64,000 bases of DNA. Source: Acidiluteibacter sp963716125. GTDB taxonomy: Bacteria > Bacteroidota > Bacteroidia > Flavobacteriales_E > Vicingaceae. This document shows positions 8,770-17,464 of this stretch, piece after piece. The position numbers and the translations under genes are program-made. The notes below the pieces were generated by a model that saw nothing but the letters and a program-made list of their open reading frames with translations, was not told where the DNA came from and made no database searches. The DNA lies in contig OY970294.1 of assembly GCA_963716125.1 (NCBI GenBank), positions 2,542,001-2,606,000 on the forward strand, in the 5' to 3' direction. Each line of letters begins with the position of its first letter. Within the stretch, counting starts at the first letter, position 1.

Positions 8770-10293
8770 TTAATTCTTAACAATTTTCCTGACTTCAACC
8801 CCTTCTTCTCCAAAAACTTTTAAAAAGTAAATCCCACTTTCAATGGACTCTAGATTTATCTGATTCACTTTATTGGAATAATTTTTTATTAAACGACCTT
8901 GTAAATCATACATACTTATCTGATTGACTTTCTGATTAGGCAACCATTCTAAGTTGATGATAGCATTAGTAGGATTAGGGTAAATAGTATTGAGGTATTG
9001 TGTTTTTGTAGGAAGATATTTATCATCTAAACCCACAGCCGTATTCAAACCGTGAATTTTAATAATGGGTTGTGATGGTTGACCATCCCAATATTTCCAA
9101 TTGCCCACCAAATAATACCCACCATTTATAGAAGGAACTATTTTAAAAACACCAGGGCTACCAAATGGAGTAATAGAACTATCTGGACCAATTGATGTAA
9201 AATATTGAGGCTCAATTTTACCTGTTGAATCTATTTTTGCCAACCCATTTTTGACAAAACCTTGGTATTTATTGAAATATCCTGAAACTAAATAACCATT
9301 ATCTGGTGTCCTAACAATTGAACTCACTTGAGCTCCATCTATTAATGTACTATCTATTGGACTATCAAAATTCATAAAAGTTGTATCTAAAGTTCCATTT
9401 GAGTTTAAGCGAACCATACTAAACCATTGGTTTGGGAAATTCTTTAATTGAAATGTGCCTTTTATTAAAATTTTACCATCTTTTTGCACTAAGGCAGGGT
9501 AAAAACCTCCATTACCAGGATTAAAAATACTTTTAAATGTAGTATCAATATTCCCATTCAAATCGGTTCGGCACAAACCATTGATAGTTATTCCATCATA
9601 AATAGTAAACCTTCTAGGTAAACCATAAATTAAGATTTGATTACTATCATAAGGAAAAAAACCTGTAGGATAATCATTCATAGTATGATTAAATGTACTA
9701 TCATAAATTCCTTGAGGATCTACTTTAACAATGTAAGAATGAGGAAATGTGTCAGTACCATTTATTGGAAAACAGGCTGATGGAATGTTTTGACTATAAC
9801 TATTTGCCATTAAAGCAGATCCATCTTTGAAAAAATAAGGATAAATACCCATTTTACAAGGAACACTTTTAAATAGATTCCATTTCCACGACATATTTTT
9901 TACTGTCCCATTGTAATCTACTTGTAGAAGAAAACCAAGAGATTTAGTTACTACTAAAATAGAATCGTTAATTGGAAAAATTCTTGCTAAATCAGTTCCA
10001 AATTCTCCCTTATAATTATAGCAAAGAGAACCTGTAGCGGTATAACATACATTGCCTCGAAAACCTACTCCATTAAATGAACGATTAAATGAGCCAGTTA
10101 GATAGATGTTGCCATTTTTAGAGTTTTCCCATAAATCACCAATGACCCCCCCCCCAAAACTTGTATGAACCGTAAAATCTAAAAATGGAGTGAATGAAGA
10201 GTCAATAGAAAATGAAGGTTGAGCAGAGAGCTCAACCTTCATTCCTAAATGAATAACAATGATAATTATGAAATAACTAATATAATTTTTCAT
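8770..10293 (-). CDS. Delta-60-repeat T9SS surface protein, copy D
   Basis: Intact secreted protein of 507 residues. Parts: signal peptide (MKNYISYFIIIIVIHLG...LSAQ), several delta-60-type repeats marked by NGxxDTTF (for example GLCRTDLNGNIDTTFKSIF), and a C-terminal T9SS sorting domain from about 430 (YPNPTNAIINLEW ... GIYFLKVFGEEG). Type 2 middle repeat. The ATG at 10293 is preferred to the TTG one codon earlier; it overlaps the upstream stop as TGATG. Two cysteines (VPCK and ACFP) flank a variable segment. Codons 48-51 contain a pure run of ten G (plus strand 10146-10155), unique to this copy. It should be exported by the T9SS and anchored on the surface; the ligand is unknown. Confidence 0.85.
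   Translation of the reverse strand: MKNYISYFIIIIVIHLGMKVELSAQPSFSIDSSFTPFLDFTVHTSFGGGVIGDLWENSKNGNIYLTGSFNRSFNGVGFRGNVCYTATGSLCYNYKGEFGTDLARIFPINDSILVVTKSLGFLLQVDYNGTVKNMSWKWNLFKSVPCKMGIYPYFFKDGSALMANSYSQNIPSACFPINGTDTFPHSYIVKVDPQGIYDSTFNHTMNDYPTGFFPYDSNQILIYGLPRRFTIYDGITINGLCRTDLNGNIDTTFKSIFNPGNGGFYPALVQKDGKILIKGTFQLKNFPNQWFSMVRLNSNGTLDTTFMNFDSPIDSTLIDGAQVSSIVRTPDNGYLVSGYFNKYQGFVKNGLAKIDSTGKIEPQYFTSIGPDSSITPFGSPGVFKIVPSINGGYYLVGNWKYWDGQPSQPIIKIHGLNTAVGLDDKYLPTKTQYLNTIYPNPTNAIINLEWLPNQKVNQISMYDLQGRLIKNYSNKVNQINLESIESGIYFLKVFGEEGVEVRKIVKN
10146..10155 (-). repeat. G10 homopolymer inside copy D
   Basis: Ten consecutive C on the plus strand (ten G in the mRNA) encode the Gly-Gly-Gly stretch of SFGGGVIGD. 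The other copies have mixed codons here (CCTCCTCC). Slippage by one base would close the frame within the N-terminal tenth of the protein, so this is a possible on/off switch. Confidence 0.8.
10214..10240 (-). promoter_or_regulatory. Signal-peptide hairpin, copy D
   Basis: GAAGGTTGAGC / GCTCAACCTTC with loop AGAGA. The loop differs from copies A, C and E (CATAA) while both arms are unchanged. Confidence 0.6.
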
Positions 10294-10661
10294 CAATGTT
10301 GTATAATAATTTTATCCTTAGCAAGGTTTTCACCATTAGAGAATACCTCATAAAGATACACCCCATTTTTTAATTCTGACAAATTTAATTGATTAGAGTT
10401 TCCAATAAAAGTTTGTTCAAAAACAGTCTGCCCTTGCAAATTACTTACTTTTATTGAATTTTGACTTTCTTTATTAATATTTTCAATATTCAAAGTAAGA
10501 ATGTTTTTAACAGGATTTGGAGAAATCTGTATATTAGAATTAGCAATAATTTCTTTAAATTCCTTGTTCATATTATACACTCTTCTGCTTTTTAAACGCG
10601 CTTCAACTTCTAAATTGTTTCCACATTCACCATAACCAAAACACAATATATTTTGAGCCAA
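10293..10661 (-). CDS. Short T9SS sorting-domain protein, unit D
   Basis: 122 codons, almost identical to the unit E copy over the first 85 residues. The last part changes to EVFSNGENLAKDKIIIQH, a tail shared with unit C, which indicates exchange between units. TTG start at 10661, no signal peptide in frame, sorting domain from residue about 45. The TGA overlaps the delta-60 ATG. Function not recognised. Confidence 0.55.
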   Translation of the reverse strand: MAQNILCFGYGECGNNLEVEARLKSRRVYNMNKEFKEIIANSNIQISPNPVKNILTLNIENINKESQNSIKVSNLQGQTVFEQTFIGNSNQLNLSELKNGVYLYEVFSNGENLAKDKIIIQH

Positions 10662-10759
10662 TTGAGAAGAACAAAAAAACTAAGAACATATTTATAAACT
10701 CGAAAGAATCGCCGCAGGCAAACATTAACAATTAATAATTAACCATTTACAATTAATAA
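10662..10759. repeat. Spacer repeat between array units C and D
   Basis: Same roughly 98-bp spacer as at 8672-8769, with essentially no base changes. Together with the flanking genes it gives a repeat period of about 1,990 bp. Confidence 0.8.
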
Positions 10760-12280
10760 TTAATTCTTAACAATTTTCCTGACTTCAACCCCTTCTTCTC
10801 CAAAAACTTTTAAAAAGTAAATGCTATTTTCAATGGACTCTAGATTAATTTGATTCACTTTATTGGTGTAACTTTTAATTAAACCACCTTGTAAATCATA
10901 TATGCTTATCTGATTTATTTTCTGATTAGGTAACCATTCTAAGTTGATTATAGCATTAGTAGGATTAGGGTAAATAGTATTGAGATATTGAGTCTTTTTA
11001 TGGAGATTTTTATCATCTAAACCAACACTCGTATACAAACCGTGAATTTTAATAATAGGTTGAGATGGTTGACCATTCCAATATTTAAAATTGCCATACA
11101 CATAGTAGCCTCCATTAATACTTTTTACAATATTTTTAATACCTGCCAATCCAAATCTAGTTATTGAGCTATCAGGGCCAATGAAATTGTTAAAATACTG
11201 AGGTTCTATTTTTCCATTTGAATCTACTTTAACTAAACCATTTTTGACATATCCTTGATATTTATTAAATGTACCTGAGACTAAATACCCACTATCCTCT
11301 GTTTTAGTAATACTTTGTGCTCCAAAATAGGGATTGGAAGTAGTATCTTCAGCTGCATTAAAATTCATAAAAGTTGTATCTAATTTGCCATTGGGATTAA
11401 ATCGCGCTACTGTAAAATCTACCCCAGGATAATCTTTCAGGTTAAATTTGCCAATTATAAAAAATTTACCATTTTTCTCGATTGACTCTACTCCATAACC
11501 GTTGTTGGTTGGGAGTATAGGATTTCCAAATGTAGTATCTAAATCCCCATTCAAAAAAATACGACATAACCCATTGATGGTATAACCATCATATTGCGTG
11601 AATTTATGATTTAATCCATATATAAAAATTCGATTGCTATCATAAGAAATAAAACCCTCAGGTTGATAATTCATAGTATGTTGAAAAGTGCTATCATAAA
11701 TTCCTTGAGGATCTACTTTTACAATGTATTGATGTGGGAATGTATCATTATAATAGATTGGTTCACAACCAGTAGCGGAGCCACTTTGATAATTAGCTAT
11801 TAAAGTAGAACCATCCTTATAGAAGTAAGGTTCAATTCCAAATTTACAAGGAACGCTGTTGAATAAATTCCATTGCCAATTTAAATTTCTTGGATTACCA
11901 TTGTAATCAACTTGTAATAGAAAAGAAGATTTAGTAACTACTAAAATAGAATCGCTGATAGGAAAAATTTTTGATAAGTCAGTACCAAATTTTCCATTAT
12001 AATTATAGCAAAGTGAACCACTAGGTTTGTAACATACATTCCCATAAAAACCTTTACCATTATAAGAACGATTAAATCCACCTGCTAAATAAATTTGTCC
12101 ATTTTTAGGATTTTCCCATACATCATTAACCCTTCCTCCTCCAAAAACTTCTAACATAGTAAAATCCAAAAATGGAGTAAAAGAAGAATCTATAGAAAAA
12201 GAAGGTTGAGCCATAAGCTCAACCTTCATTCCTAAATGAATAACAATGATAAATATGAAATATTTAATATAATGTTTCAT
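10760..12280 (-). CDS. Delta-60-repeat T9SS surface protein, copy C
   Basis: Intact secreted protein of 506 residues, starting at the ATG (MKHYIKYFIF) that overlaps the preceding TGA; the TTG one codon earlier is less likely. Signal peptide ending ELMAQ, type 1 delta-60 repeats (GLCRIFLNGDLDTTFGNPIL, GVESIEKNGKFFIIGKF), then VARFNPNGKLDTTF and a T9SS sorting domain from about 430. The variable segment between the two cysteines (VPCK ... TGCEP) differs from every other copy. It supplies the reference sequence (TACCCCAGG) that shows copy E has lost one base. Confidence 0.85.
   Translation of the reverse strand: MKHYIKYFIFIIVIHLGMKVELMAQPSFSIDSSFTPFLDFTMLEVFGGGRVNDVWENPKNGQIYLAGGFNRSYNGKGFYGNVCYKPSGSLCYNYNGKFGTDLSKIFPISDSILVVTKSSFLLQVDYNGNPRNLNWQWNLFNSVPCKFGIEPYFYKDGSTLIANYQSGSATGCEPIYYNDTFPHQYIVKVDPQGIYDSTFQHTMNYQPEGFISYDSNRIFIYGLNHKFTQYDGYTINGLCRIFLNGDLDTTFGNPILPTNNGYGVESIEKNGKFFIIGKFNLKDYPGVDFTVARFNPNGKLDTTFMNFNAAEDTTSNPYFGAQSITKTEDSGYLVSGTFNKYQGYVKNGLVKVDSNGKIEPQYFNNFIGPDSSITRFGLAGIKNIVKSINGGYYVYGNFKYWNGQPSQPIIKIHGLYTSVGLDDKNLHKKTQYLNTIYPNPTNAIINLEWLPNQKINQISIYDLQGGLIKSYTNKVNQINLESIENSIYFLKVFGEEGVEVRKIVKN
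12201..12227 (-). promoter_or_regulatory. Signal-peptide hairpin, copy C
   Basis: GAAGGTTGAGC / GCTCAACCTTC with loop CATAA, in the codons just before and after the Ala-Gln cleavage site. Confidence 0.6.
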
Positions 12281-12648
12281 CAATGTTGTATAATGATTTT
12301 ATCCTTAGCAAGACTTTCTCCATTTGAGAATACCTCATAAAGATACACCCCATTTTTTAAATGATCGACTTTAAGTTGATAATTATTTCCCATGAAGGTG
12401 CTTTCAAAAACAGTCTGCCCTTGCAAATTGCTAATTTTTATTGATTTTTCGCTATCTGTATGACTATTTTCAATAGTTACCGTAAGCAATCTTTTAACAG
12501 GATTAGGAGAAATTTTCACGTTAGAAGAAGTCGTAATTTCCTCAAATTCTTTGTTCATCGTATAGACTCTTCTACTTTTTATACGTGCTTCAGATTTCAG
12601 ATTGATTCCACATTCACCATAACCAAAACATAATATATTTTGAGCCAA
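12280..12648 (-). CDS. Short T9SS sorting-domain protein, unit C
   Basis: 122 codons, the most diverged member in its middle (TSSNVKISPNPVKRLLTV, NSHTDSEKSIKISNLQGQ). The start region AQNILCFGYGECG and the sorting-domain end remain intact, so the frame has been kept open through many substitutions, which argues against pure relic status. TTG start, no in-frame signal peptide, 1-bp overlap with the delta-60 gene. Confidence 0.58.
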   Translation of the reverse strand: MAQNILCFGYGECGINLKSEARIKSRRVYTMNKEFEEITTSSNVKISPNPVKRLLTVTIENSHTDSEKSIKISNLQGQTVFESTFMGNNYQLKVDHLKNGVYLYEVFSNGESLAKDKIIIQH

Positions 12649-12786
12649 TTGAGAAGAGCGAAAAAACTAAGAACATATTTATAAACTCAAAAGAATCGCT
12701 CCAGTCAATACGATTATTAACAATTGAAAAGACGTTAGACCTTAGACTTTAGCGTATCTAAGGTCTAATGTCTAAAATCTTGCATC
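12649..12786. repeat. Spacer repeat with hairpin copy 4
   Basis: Variant spacer (AGAATCGCTCCAGT in place of CGCCGCAGG) followed by the hairpin at 12731-12772 (arms GACGTTAGACCTTAGA and TCTAAGGTCTAATGTC). It separates unit C from relic 4. Confidence 0.75.
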
Positions 12787-12894
12787 TTAATTCTTAACAA
12801 TTTTCCTCACTTCTTCTGCTCTTTATACGCGCTTCAGCTTCTAAATTGCTTCCACATTCACCATAACCAAAACACAATATATTTTGAGCCAATT
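12787..12894 (-). pseudogene. Collapsed array unit (relic 4)
   Basis: Same fusion of 122-codon ORF start to delta-60 3' end as the three relics at 6.1-6.6 kb, but lying inside the array between units B and C. The shared junction shows that all four descend from one deletion and then moved or were copied. Confidence 0.75.
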
Positions 12895-12990
12895 GAGAAG
12901 AGCGAAAAAACTAAGAACATATTTATAAACTCAAAAGAATCGCCGCAGGTAAACATTAACAATTAATAATTAACCATTTACAATTAATAA
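12895..12990. repeat. Spacer repeat between relic 4 and copy B
   Basis: Standard spacer with AAAAAACTAAGAACAT and AGAATCGCCGCAGG, then the AT-rich TTAATAATT words up to the stop codon of copy B. Confidence 0.75.
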
Positions 12991-13108
12991 TTAATTCTTA
13001 ACAATTTTCCTCACTTCAACCCCTACTTCTCCAAAAACTTTTAAAAAGTAAATGCCATTTTCAATGGACTCTAGATTTATCTGATTCACTTTATTGAAAT
13101 AATTTTTT

Positions 13109-14064
13109 TGAGTTAGTCATTTAATTTCTGTATGTTTATCCCTTTAAAATTGCGATTATGGAACAATTCAAAGGACAAGATATCCTAAACTTTATAAAAG
13201 AACTTCCAAATGATGAAGCTTGTAAAGCCTATTTGGCTAAAATAAAATGGCAGGATGGATTTACTTGTAGTAAATGCGGACATACAAAAGGTTGTGAAAA
13301 AGCAGGCTATAATTATCATTGTTATGCATGTAATCATGTAGAAAGTGCCACAGCCAACACGCTTTTTCACAAAGTTAAATTTGGGTTACAAAAAGCATTT
13401 TGTGTTGTATTTGAAATGAGTACAAGTAGTAAAAGTGTTTCAAGTATACAAATGGGTAAACGATTTAGTATTCGCCAAGGAACAGCATGGTATTTTATGC
13501 AAAAAGTACGAAAATCAATGAAAAGTAGCCAAAAATACCCTTTAGATAAAATAATTCATGTGGATGAGTTTACTGTAGGAGGAAAAGAAGAAGGGAAACA
13601 AGGAAGAAGTTATGATACGAAAAAGAAAAAAGCTGTAATTGCAGTTGAATTAACTGATAACAACAAAATAAAGAGAGTATATATTCAATCAATTCCTGAT
13701 TATTCTGCAAAATCATTGACTCCAATTTTTGAAGAACATATTAGTACTTCTGCTAAAATAGTAACAGATAAATGGAGAGGTTATGAACCTTTAAAAGAAA
13801 AGTATAATATTGAACAAATCCAAAGTAATAATGGAGCAAATTTCAAAGAATTACACATTATAATTATGCAAGTTAAATCATGGCTCAGAGCAATACCAAC
13901 TCATGTAAGTAAATGGCATATACAAGCATATTTTGATGAATTTTGCTTTAGGATTAACCGCTCACAATTTAAAACCAATATTTTTCATAAAACAATCAAC
14001 AGAATGGTCCAAAGCAAACCAATTTATCACTATCAAATAAAACAGACGCTAAGTGTGTAACTCA
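13109..14064 (+). mobile_element. IS1595-family insertion sequence (ISXO2-like), 956 bp
   Basis: Ends TGAGTTA ... TAACTCA, with about 15 of 21 bases matching between the two inverted ends. ATAATTTTTT occurs on both sides (13099-13108 and 14065-14074). The empty site is seen in paralogous copies A, D and E, which read AATAATTTTTTATTAAACG or close variants at this position. IS1595 elements usually duplicate 8 bp; the 10-bp match may include chance identity. One transposase gene, opposite in direction to the interrupted gene. Confidence 0.9.
13158..14060 (+). CDS. IS1595-family transposase, ISXO2-like
   Basis: 300 residues. N-terminal zinc ribbon with C37, C40, C55 and C58 (CSKCG ... CYAC), then the ISXO2-like catalytic domain: first Asp in IIHVDEFTVGG, second in KIVTDKWRGY, and the Asn/Lys part in NNGANFKELH ... 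VKSWLR, followed by YFDEFCFRINR, which is highly typical of the family. Full length with all catalytic blocks present, so probably active. No relation to the other IS1595-type element in this window beyond family level. Confidence 0.92.
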   Translation: MEQFKGQDILNFIKELPNDEACKAYLAKIKWQDGFTCSKCGHTKGCEKAGYNYHCYACNHVESATANTLFHKVKFGLQKAFCVVFEMSTSSKSVSSIQMGKRFSIRQGTAWYFMQKVRKSMKSSQKYPLDKIIHVDEFTVGGKEEGKQGRSYDTKKKKAVIAVELTDNNKIKRVYIQSIPDYSAKSLTPIFEEHISTSAKIVTDKWRGYEPLKEKYNIEQIQSNNGANFKELHIIIMQVKSWLRAIPTHVSKWHIQAYFDEFCFRINRSQFKTNIFHKTINRMVQSKPIYHYQIKQTLSV

Positions 14065-15394
14065 ATAATTTTTTATTAAACGACCTTGTAAATCAAACAA
14101 ACTAATTTGATTAATTTTCTGATTGGGTAACCATTCTAAGTTGATTATAGTATTAGTAGGAGTAGGGTAAATAGTATTGAGATATTGAGTCTTTTTATGG
14201 AGATTTTTATCATCTAAACCAACACTCGTATTCAAACCGTGAATTTTAATAATAGGTTGGGAGGGTTGACCATTCCAATATTTCCAAGTGCCCAACAAAT
14301 AATAACCCCCAAGTTGTGAAGGAATAATTTTCAATACACCTGCACTCCCGAATCTAGTTATCGAGCTATCAGGACCGCGAGACGTAAAATATTGAGGTTC
14401 TACTTTTCCTGTAGAATCTATCTTTGCCAAGCCATTTTTTATGAACCCTTGGTATTTATTAAAATGACCTGAGACTAAATAGCCATTATCTTCGGTCATT
14501 ACTACTGAATTTACTTGGGCTCCATCTATTAATGTGCTATCAATTGGACTATCAAAATTCAAAAAAGTAGTATCCAAAGAACCGTTGATATTCAAACGAA
14601 TTAAAGAAAACCATTGCCCTGGATAATTTTGCAATTGGAAAGTGCCTTTTATCAAAATCTTACCATCTTTTTGTACCAAGGCCGGATAAAGTCCTCCATT
14701 ACCTGGATTAAAATTACTTTTAAATGTAGTATCAATATTCCCATTCAAATCTGTACGGCATAAACCATTAATGGTATCTCCATCGTAAATCGTAAAACTT
14801 CTTGGCAATCCGTAAATTAAAATATGGTTGCTGTCGTAAGGATAAAAACCAGTTGGACTAAAATTCATACTATGATTAAAAGTGCTATCATAAATTCCCT
14901 GAGGATCCACTTTTACAATATATTGATGAGGTAAGGTATCACCCATATATTTAGGGTTGCAATAATTAGTTGAGCCTTTGCTATTTGCTATTAAAATTGA
15001 ATTATCTTTGAAGACATATGGCTCAATTCCTACTGCACAAGGAACAGTTTTTCTTTGTTGTAAAACTCTATACCATTGGACTACATTTCCTTTAAAATTT
15101 AAAGGAATATAATTACCAGATTCAATAAGCAGTAAAGTAGTGTCATTATATAAGTGTATTTTATAAAAAGGACCTGTAAGAGCACCAGAACCTTTAAGTA
15201 CGGAGTTATAAGAACCATCAATTTTTAAACCAATATGATCATAATAGGGTTGTTGTTGATAATTAGTTTGGAAATCTCCAACTACATAAATATTTCCATT
15301 AGAAGTATCTTCATATAAATCTGATACTGTTCCCTTATAAATAAATGCACCTTGTAAAAGATCTACTTGACATTGAAAAGTTGAATCAATAGAA

Positions 15395-15421
15395 AAGGAC
15401 TGAGCAAATAGCTCAGTCCTT
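15395..15421 (-). promoter_or_regulatory. Signal-peptide hairpin, copy B (compensated arms)
   Basis: Arms AAGGACTGAGC and GCTCAGTCCTT pair perfectly over 11 bp around AAATA. Compared with the other copies (GAAGGTTGAGC / GCTCAACCTTC), four positions differ in each arm and each change is matched by its partner. Confidence 0.6.
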
Positions 15422-15473
15422 AATCCAATTGATAATAAAAGCAATATTATAATATAGTTTTTTGATTTAATCA

Positions 15474-15842
15474 TTAGTGTTTCACAATTAATTTCCCCTT
15501 GGCAAGACTATTGCGATTGTTAGTTACTTCGTAAAGATACACCCCATTTTTTAAATGATCGACTTTAAATTGATTGAAGTTGCCTGCAAAGCTTTTTTCA
15601 AATACGGTCTGTCCCTGTAAGTTTGTAATTTTTATTAAATTATTTCCTTCTTTCGAAATATCATTTAAATTAACAGTAAGGATAGATTTAACAGGATTGG
15701 GTGAAATTTTCACATTTGAATTAGTAGCAATCTCTTCAAACTCTTTATTCATATTATACACTCTTCTGCTTTTTAAACGTGCTTCGGATTCTAGATTGGT
15801 GCCACATTCTCCATAACCAAAACACAATATATTTTGAGCCAA
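15474..15842 (-). CDS. Short T9SS sorting-domain protein, unit B
   Basis: 122 codons from TTG. The N-terminus AQNILCFGYGECG is conserved, while the sorting domain differs in wording (KSILTVNLNDISKEGNNLIK, NRNSLAKGKLIVKH). The stop overlaps the copy B start as TAATG. As in the other units no in-frame signal peptide is present. Confidence 0.55.
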   Translation of the reverse strand: MAQNILCFGYGECGTNLESEARLKSRRVYNMNKEFEEIATNSNVKISPNPVKSILTVNLNDISKEGNNLIKITNLQGQTVFEKSFAGNFNQFKVDHLKNGVYLYEVTNNRNSLAKGKLIVKH

Positions 15843-15940
15843 TTGAGAAGATCGAAAAAACTAAGAACATATTTATAAACTCAAAAGAATCGCTCCAGGT
15901 AAACATTAACAATTAATAATTAACCATTTACAATTAATAA
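15843..15940. repeat. Spacer repeat between array units A and B
   Basis: About 98 bp, with the CGCTCCAGG variant of the core word (also near 12694) rather than CGCCGCAGG. Otherwise it matches the other spacers. Confidence 0.8.
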
Positions 15941-17464
15941 TTAATTCTTCACAATTTTCCTCACCTCAACCCCTTCTTCTCCAAAAACTTTTAAAAAGTA
16001 AATGCCATTTTCGATTGACTCTAGATTTATCTGATTCACTTTATTGGTATAACTTTTTATTAAACGACCTTGTAAATCATACATACTTATCTGATTGACT
16101 TTCTGATTAGGCAACCATTCTAAGTTGATGATAGCATTAGTAGGATTAGGGTAAATAGTATTGAGATATTGAGTTTTTGTAGTCAATTTTTTATCATCTA
16201 AACCAACACTCGTATTCAAACCATGAATTTTAATAATGGGTTGAGAAGGTTGACCATTCCAATATTTAAAATTACCAAATACATAATAACCACCGTTAAT
16301 AGAGCGTACAATATTCTTAATATAAGGAGTTCCAAATCTAGTAATAGAACTATCAGGACCTATAAAATTATTAAAAAATTGCGGTTCTATTTTTCCATTT
16401 GAATCTACTTTGACTAAACCATTTTTGGCATAACCTTGATATTTATTAAAAGTTCCACTAATTAAATACCCATTATCTTCTGTTTTGGTAATGCTGCCGG
16501 CTCCATAGTATGGGCTGGAAGTAGAATCTTCGGCTGCATTAAAATTCATAAAAGTAGTATCTAAAGAACCATTGGGATTAAAACGAGCTACTGTAAAATC
16601 TACCCCCGGGTAATCTTTCAGGTTAAATTTGCCAATTATAAAAAATTTACCATTTTTCTCGATTGACTCTACTCCATAACCGTTGTTATTTGGGAGTATA
16701 GGATTTTCAAAAGTAGTATCTAAATCCCCATTCAAAAAAATACGGCATAAACCATTTATTGTATAACCATCATATTGCGTGAATTTATGATTTAATCCAT
16801 ATACAAAAATTCGATTGCTATCATAAGAAATAAAACCCTCAGGTTGATAATTCATGGTATGTTTAAAGGTGCTATCATAGAATCCTTGGGGATTTACCTT
16901 AACAATATATGAATGAGGGAAAGTATCAGGTAAATTAATAGGACTACAACCAAAAGTGGAACTACCTTTACCATTTGCCATTAAAACAGAGCCATCTTCA
17001 TAGAAGTAAGGAGAAATACCTCTTTTACAAGGTACAGTTTTAAATAAATTCCATTTCCATGACATATTTTTCACAGTTCCATTATAATCTACTTGTAAAA
17101 GAAAACCAAGAGATTTCGTAACTACTAATATAGAGTCGCTAATTGGAAAAATTTTTGATATATCAGTACCAAATTTTCCATTGTAATTATAGCAAAGTGA
17201 ACCACTAGGTTTATAACATACATTCCCATAAAAATCTTTACCATTATATGAGCGATTAAATTCTCCAGCTAAATAAATTTGTCCATTATTAGGATTTTCC
17301 CATACATCATTAACTCTTCCTCCTCCAAAAACTTCAAGCATAGTAAAATCCAAAAATGGAGTAAAAGAAGAATCTATAGAAAAAGAAGGTTGAGCCATAA
17401 GCTCAACCTTCATCCCTAAATTTATAGTTATAAAAATTATAAAATATTTAATTAATTTTTCCAT
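15941..17464 (-). CDS. Delta-60-repeat T9SS surface protein, copy A
   Basis: Intact, 507 residues, first in transcription order. The signal peptide (MEKLIKYFIIFITINLG...ELMAQ) is the same as in copy E; type 1 repeats (GLCRIFLNGDLDTTFENPIL) and VARFNPNGSLDTTF also match E, but residues 90-145 (GFLLQVDYNGTVKNMSWKW) match copy D, so the gene is a mosaic. Cysteine-bounded variable segment VPCKRGIS...FGCSP. T9SS type A sorting domain at the C-terminus. Probably a surface protein with a beta-propeller-like fold, inferred from the repeats. Confidence 0.85.
   Translation of the reverse strand: MEKLIKYFIIFITINLGMKVELMAQPSFSIDSSFTPFLDFTMLEVFGGGRVNDVWENPNNGQIYLAGEFNRSYNGKDFYGNVCYKPSGSLCYNYNGKFGTDISKIFPISDSILVVTKSLGFLLQVDYNGTVKNMSWKWNLFKTVPCKRGISPYFYEDGSVLMANGKGSSTFGCSPINLPDTFPHSYIVKVNPQGFYDSTFKHTMNYQPEGFISYDSNRIFVYGLNHKFTQYDGYTINGLCRIFLNGDLDTTFENPILPNNNGYGVESIEKNGKFFIIGKFNLKDYPGVDFTVARFNPNGSLDTTFMNFNAAEDSTSSPYYGAGSITKTEDNGYLISGTFNKYQGYAKNGLVKVDSNGKIEPQFFNNFIGPDSSITRFGTPYIKNIVRSINGGYYVFGNFKYWNGQPSQPIIKIHGLNTSVGLDDKKLTTKTQYLNTIYPNPTNAIINLEWLPNQKVNQISMYDLQGRLIKSYTNKVNQINLESIENGIYFLKVFGEEGVEVRKIVKN
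17385..17411 (-). promoter_or_regulatory. Signal-peptide hairpin, copy A
   Basis: GAAGGTTGAGC / GCTCAACCTTC with loop CATAA, identical to copies C and E. Confidence 0.6.

Larger units (their letters stand above)
12991..15474 (-). pseudogene. Delta-60-repeat T9SS surface protein, copy B, split by an IS
   Basis: The gene starts at ATG 15474 (MIKSKNYIIILLL, signal peptide ending LFAQ) and runs 470 codons to LQGRLIKNY, where the IS at 13109-14064 interrupts the T9SS sorting domain. The remaining end (NKVNQ-like text to VRKIVKN) lies at 12991-13108. Type 2 middle repeat (DLNGNIDTTFKSNF). The first 150 residues differ strongly from the other four copies (FQCQVDLLQGAFIYKGTVSD), so this is the outlier of the family. 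Loss of the sorting domain should prevent surface anchoring. The open frame right up to the IS suggests recent disruption. Confidence 0.88.
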
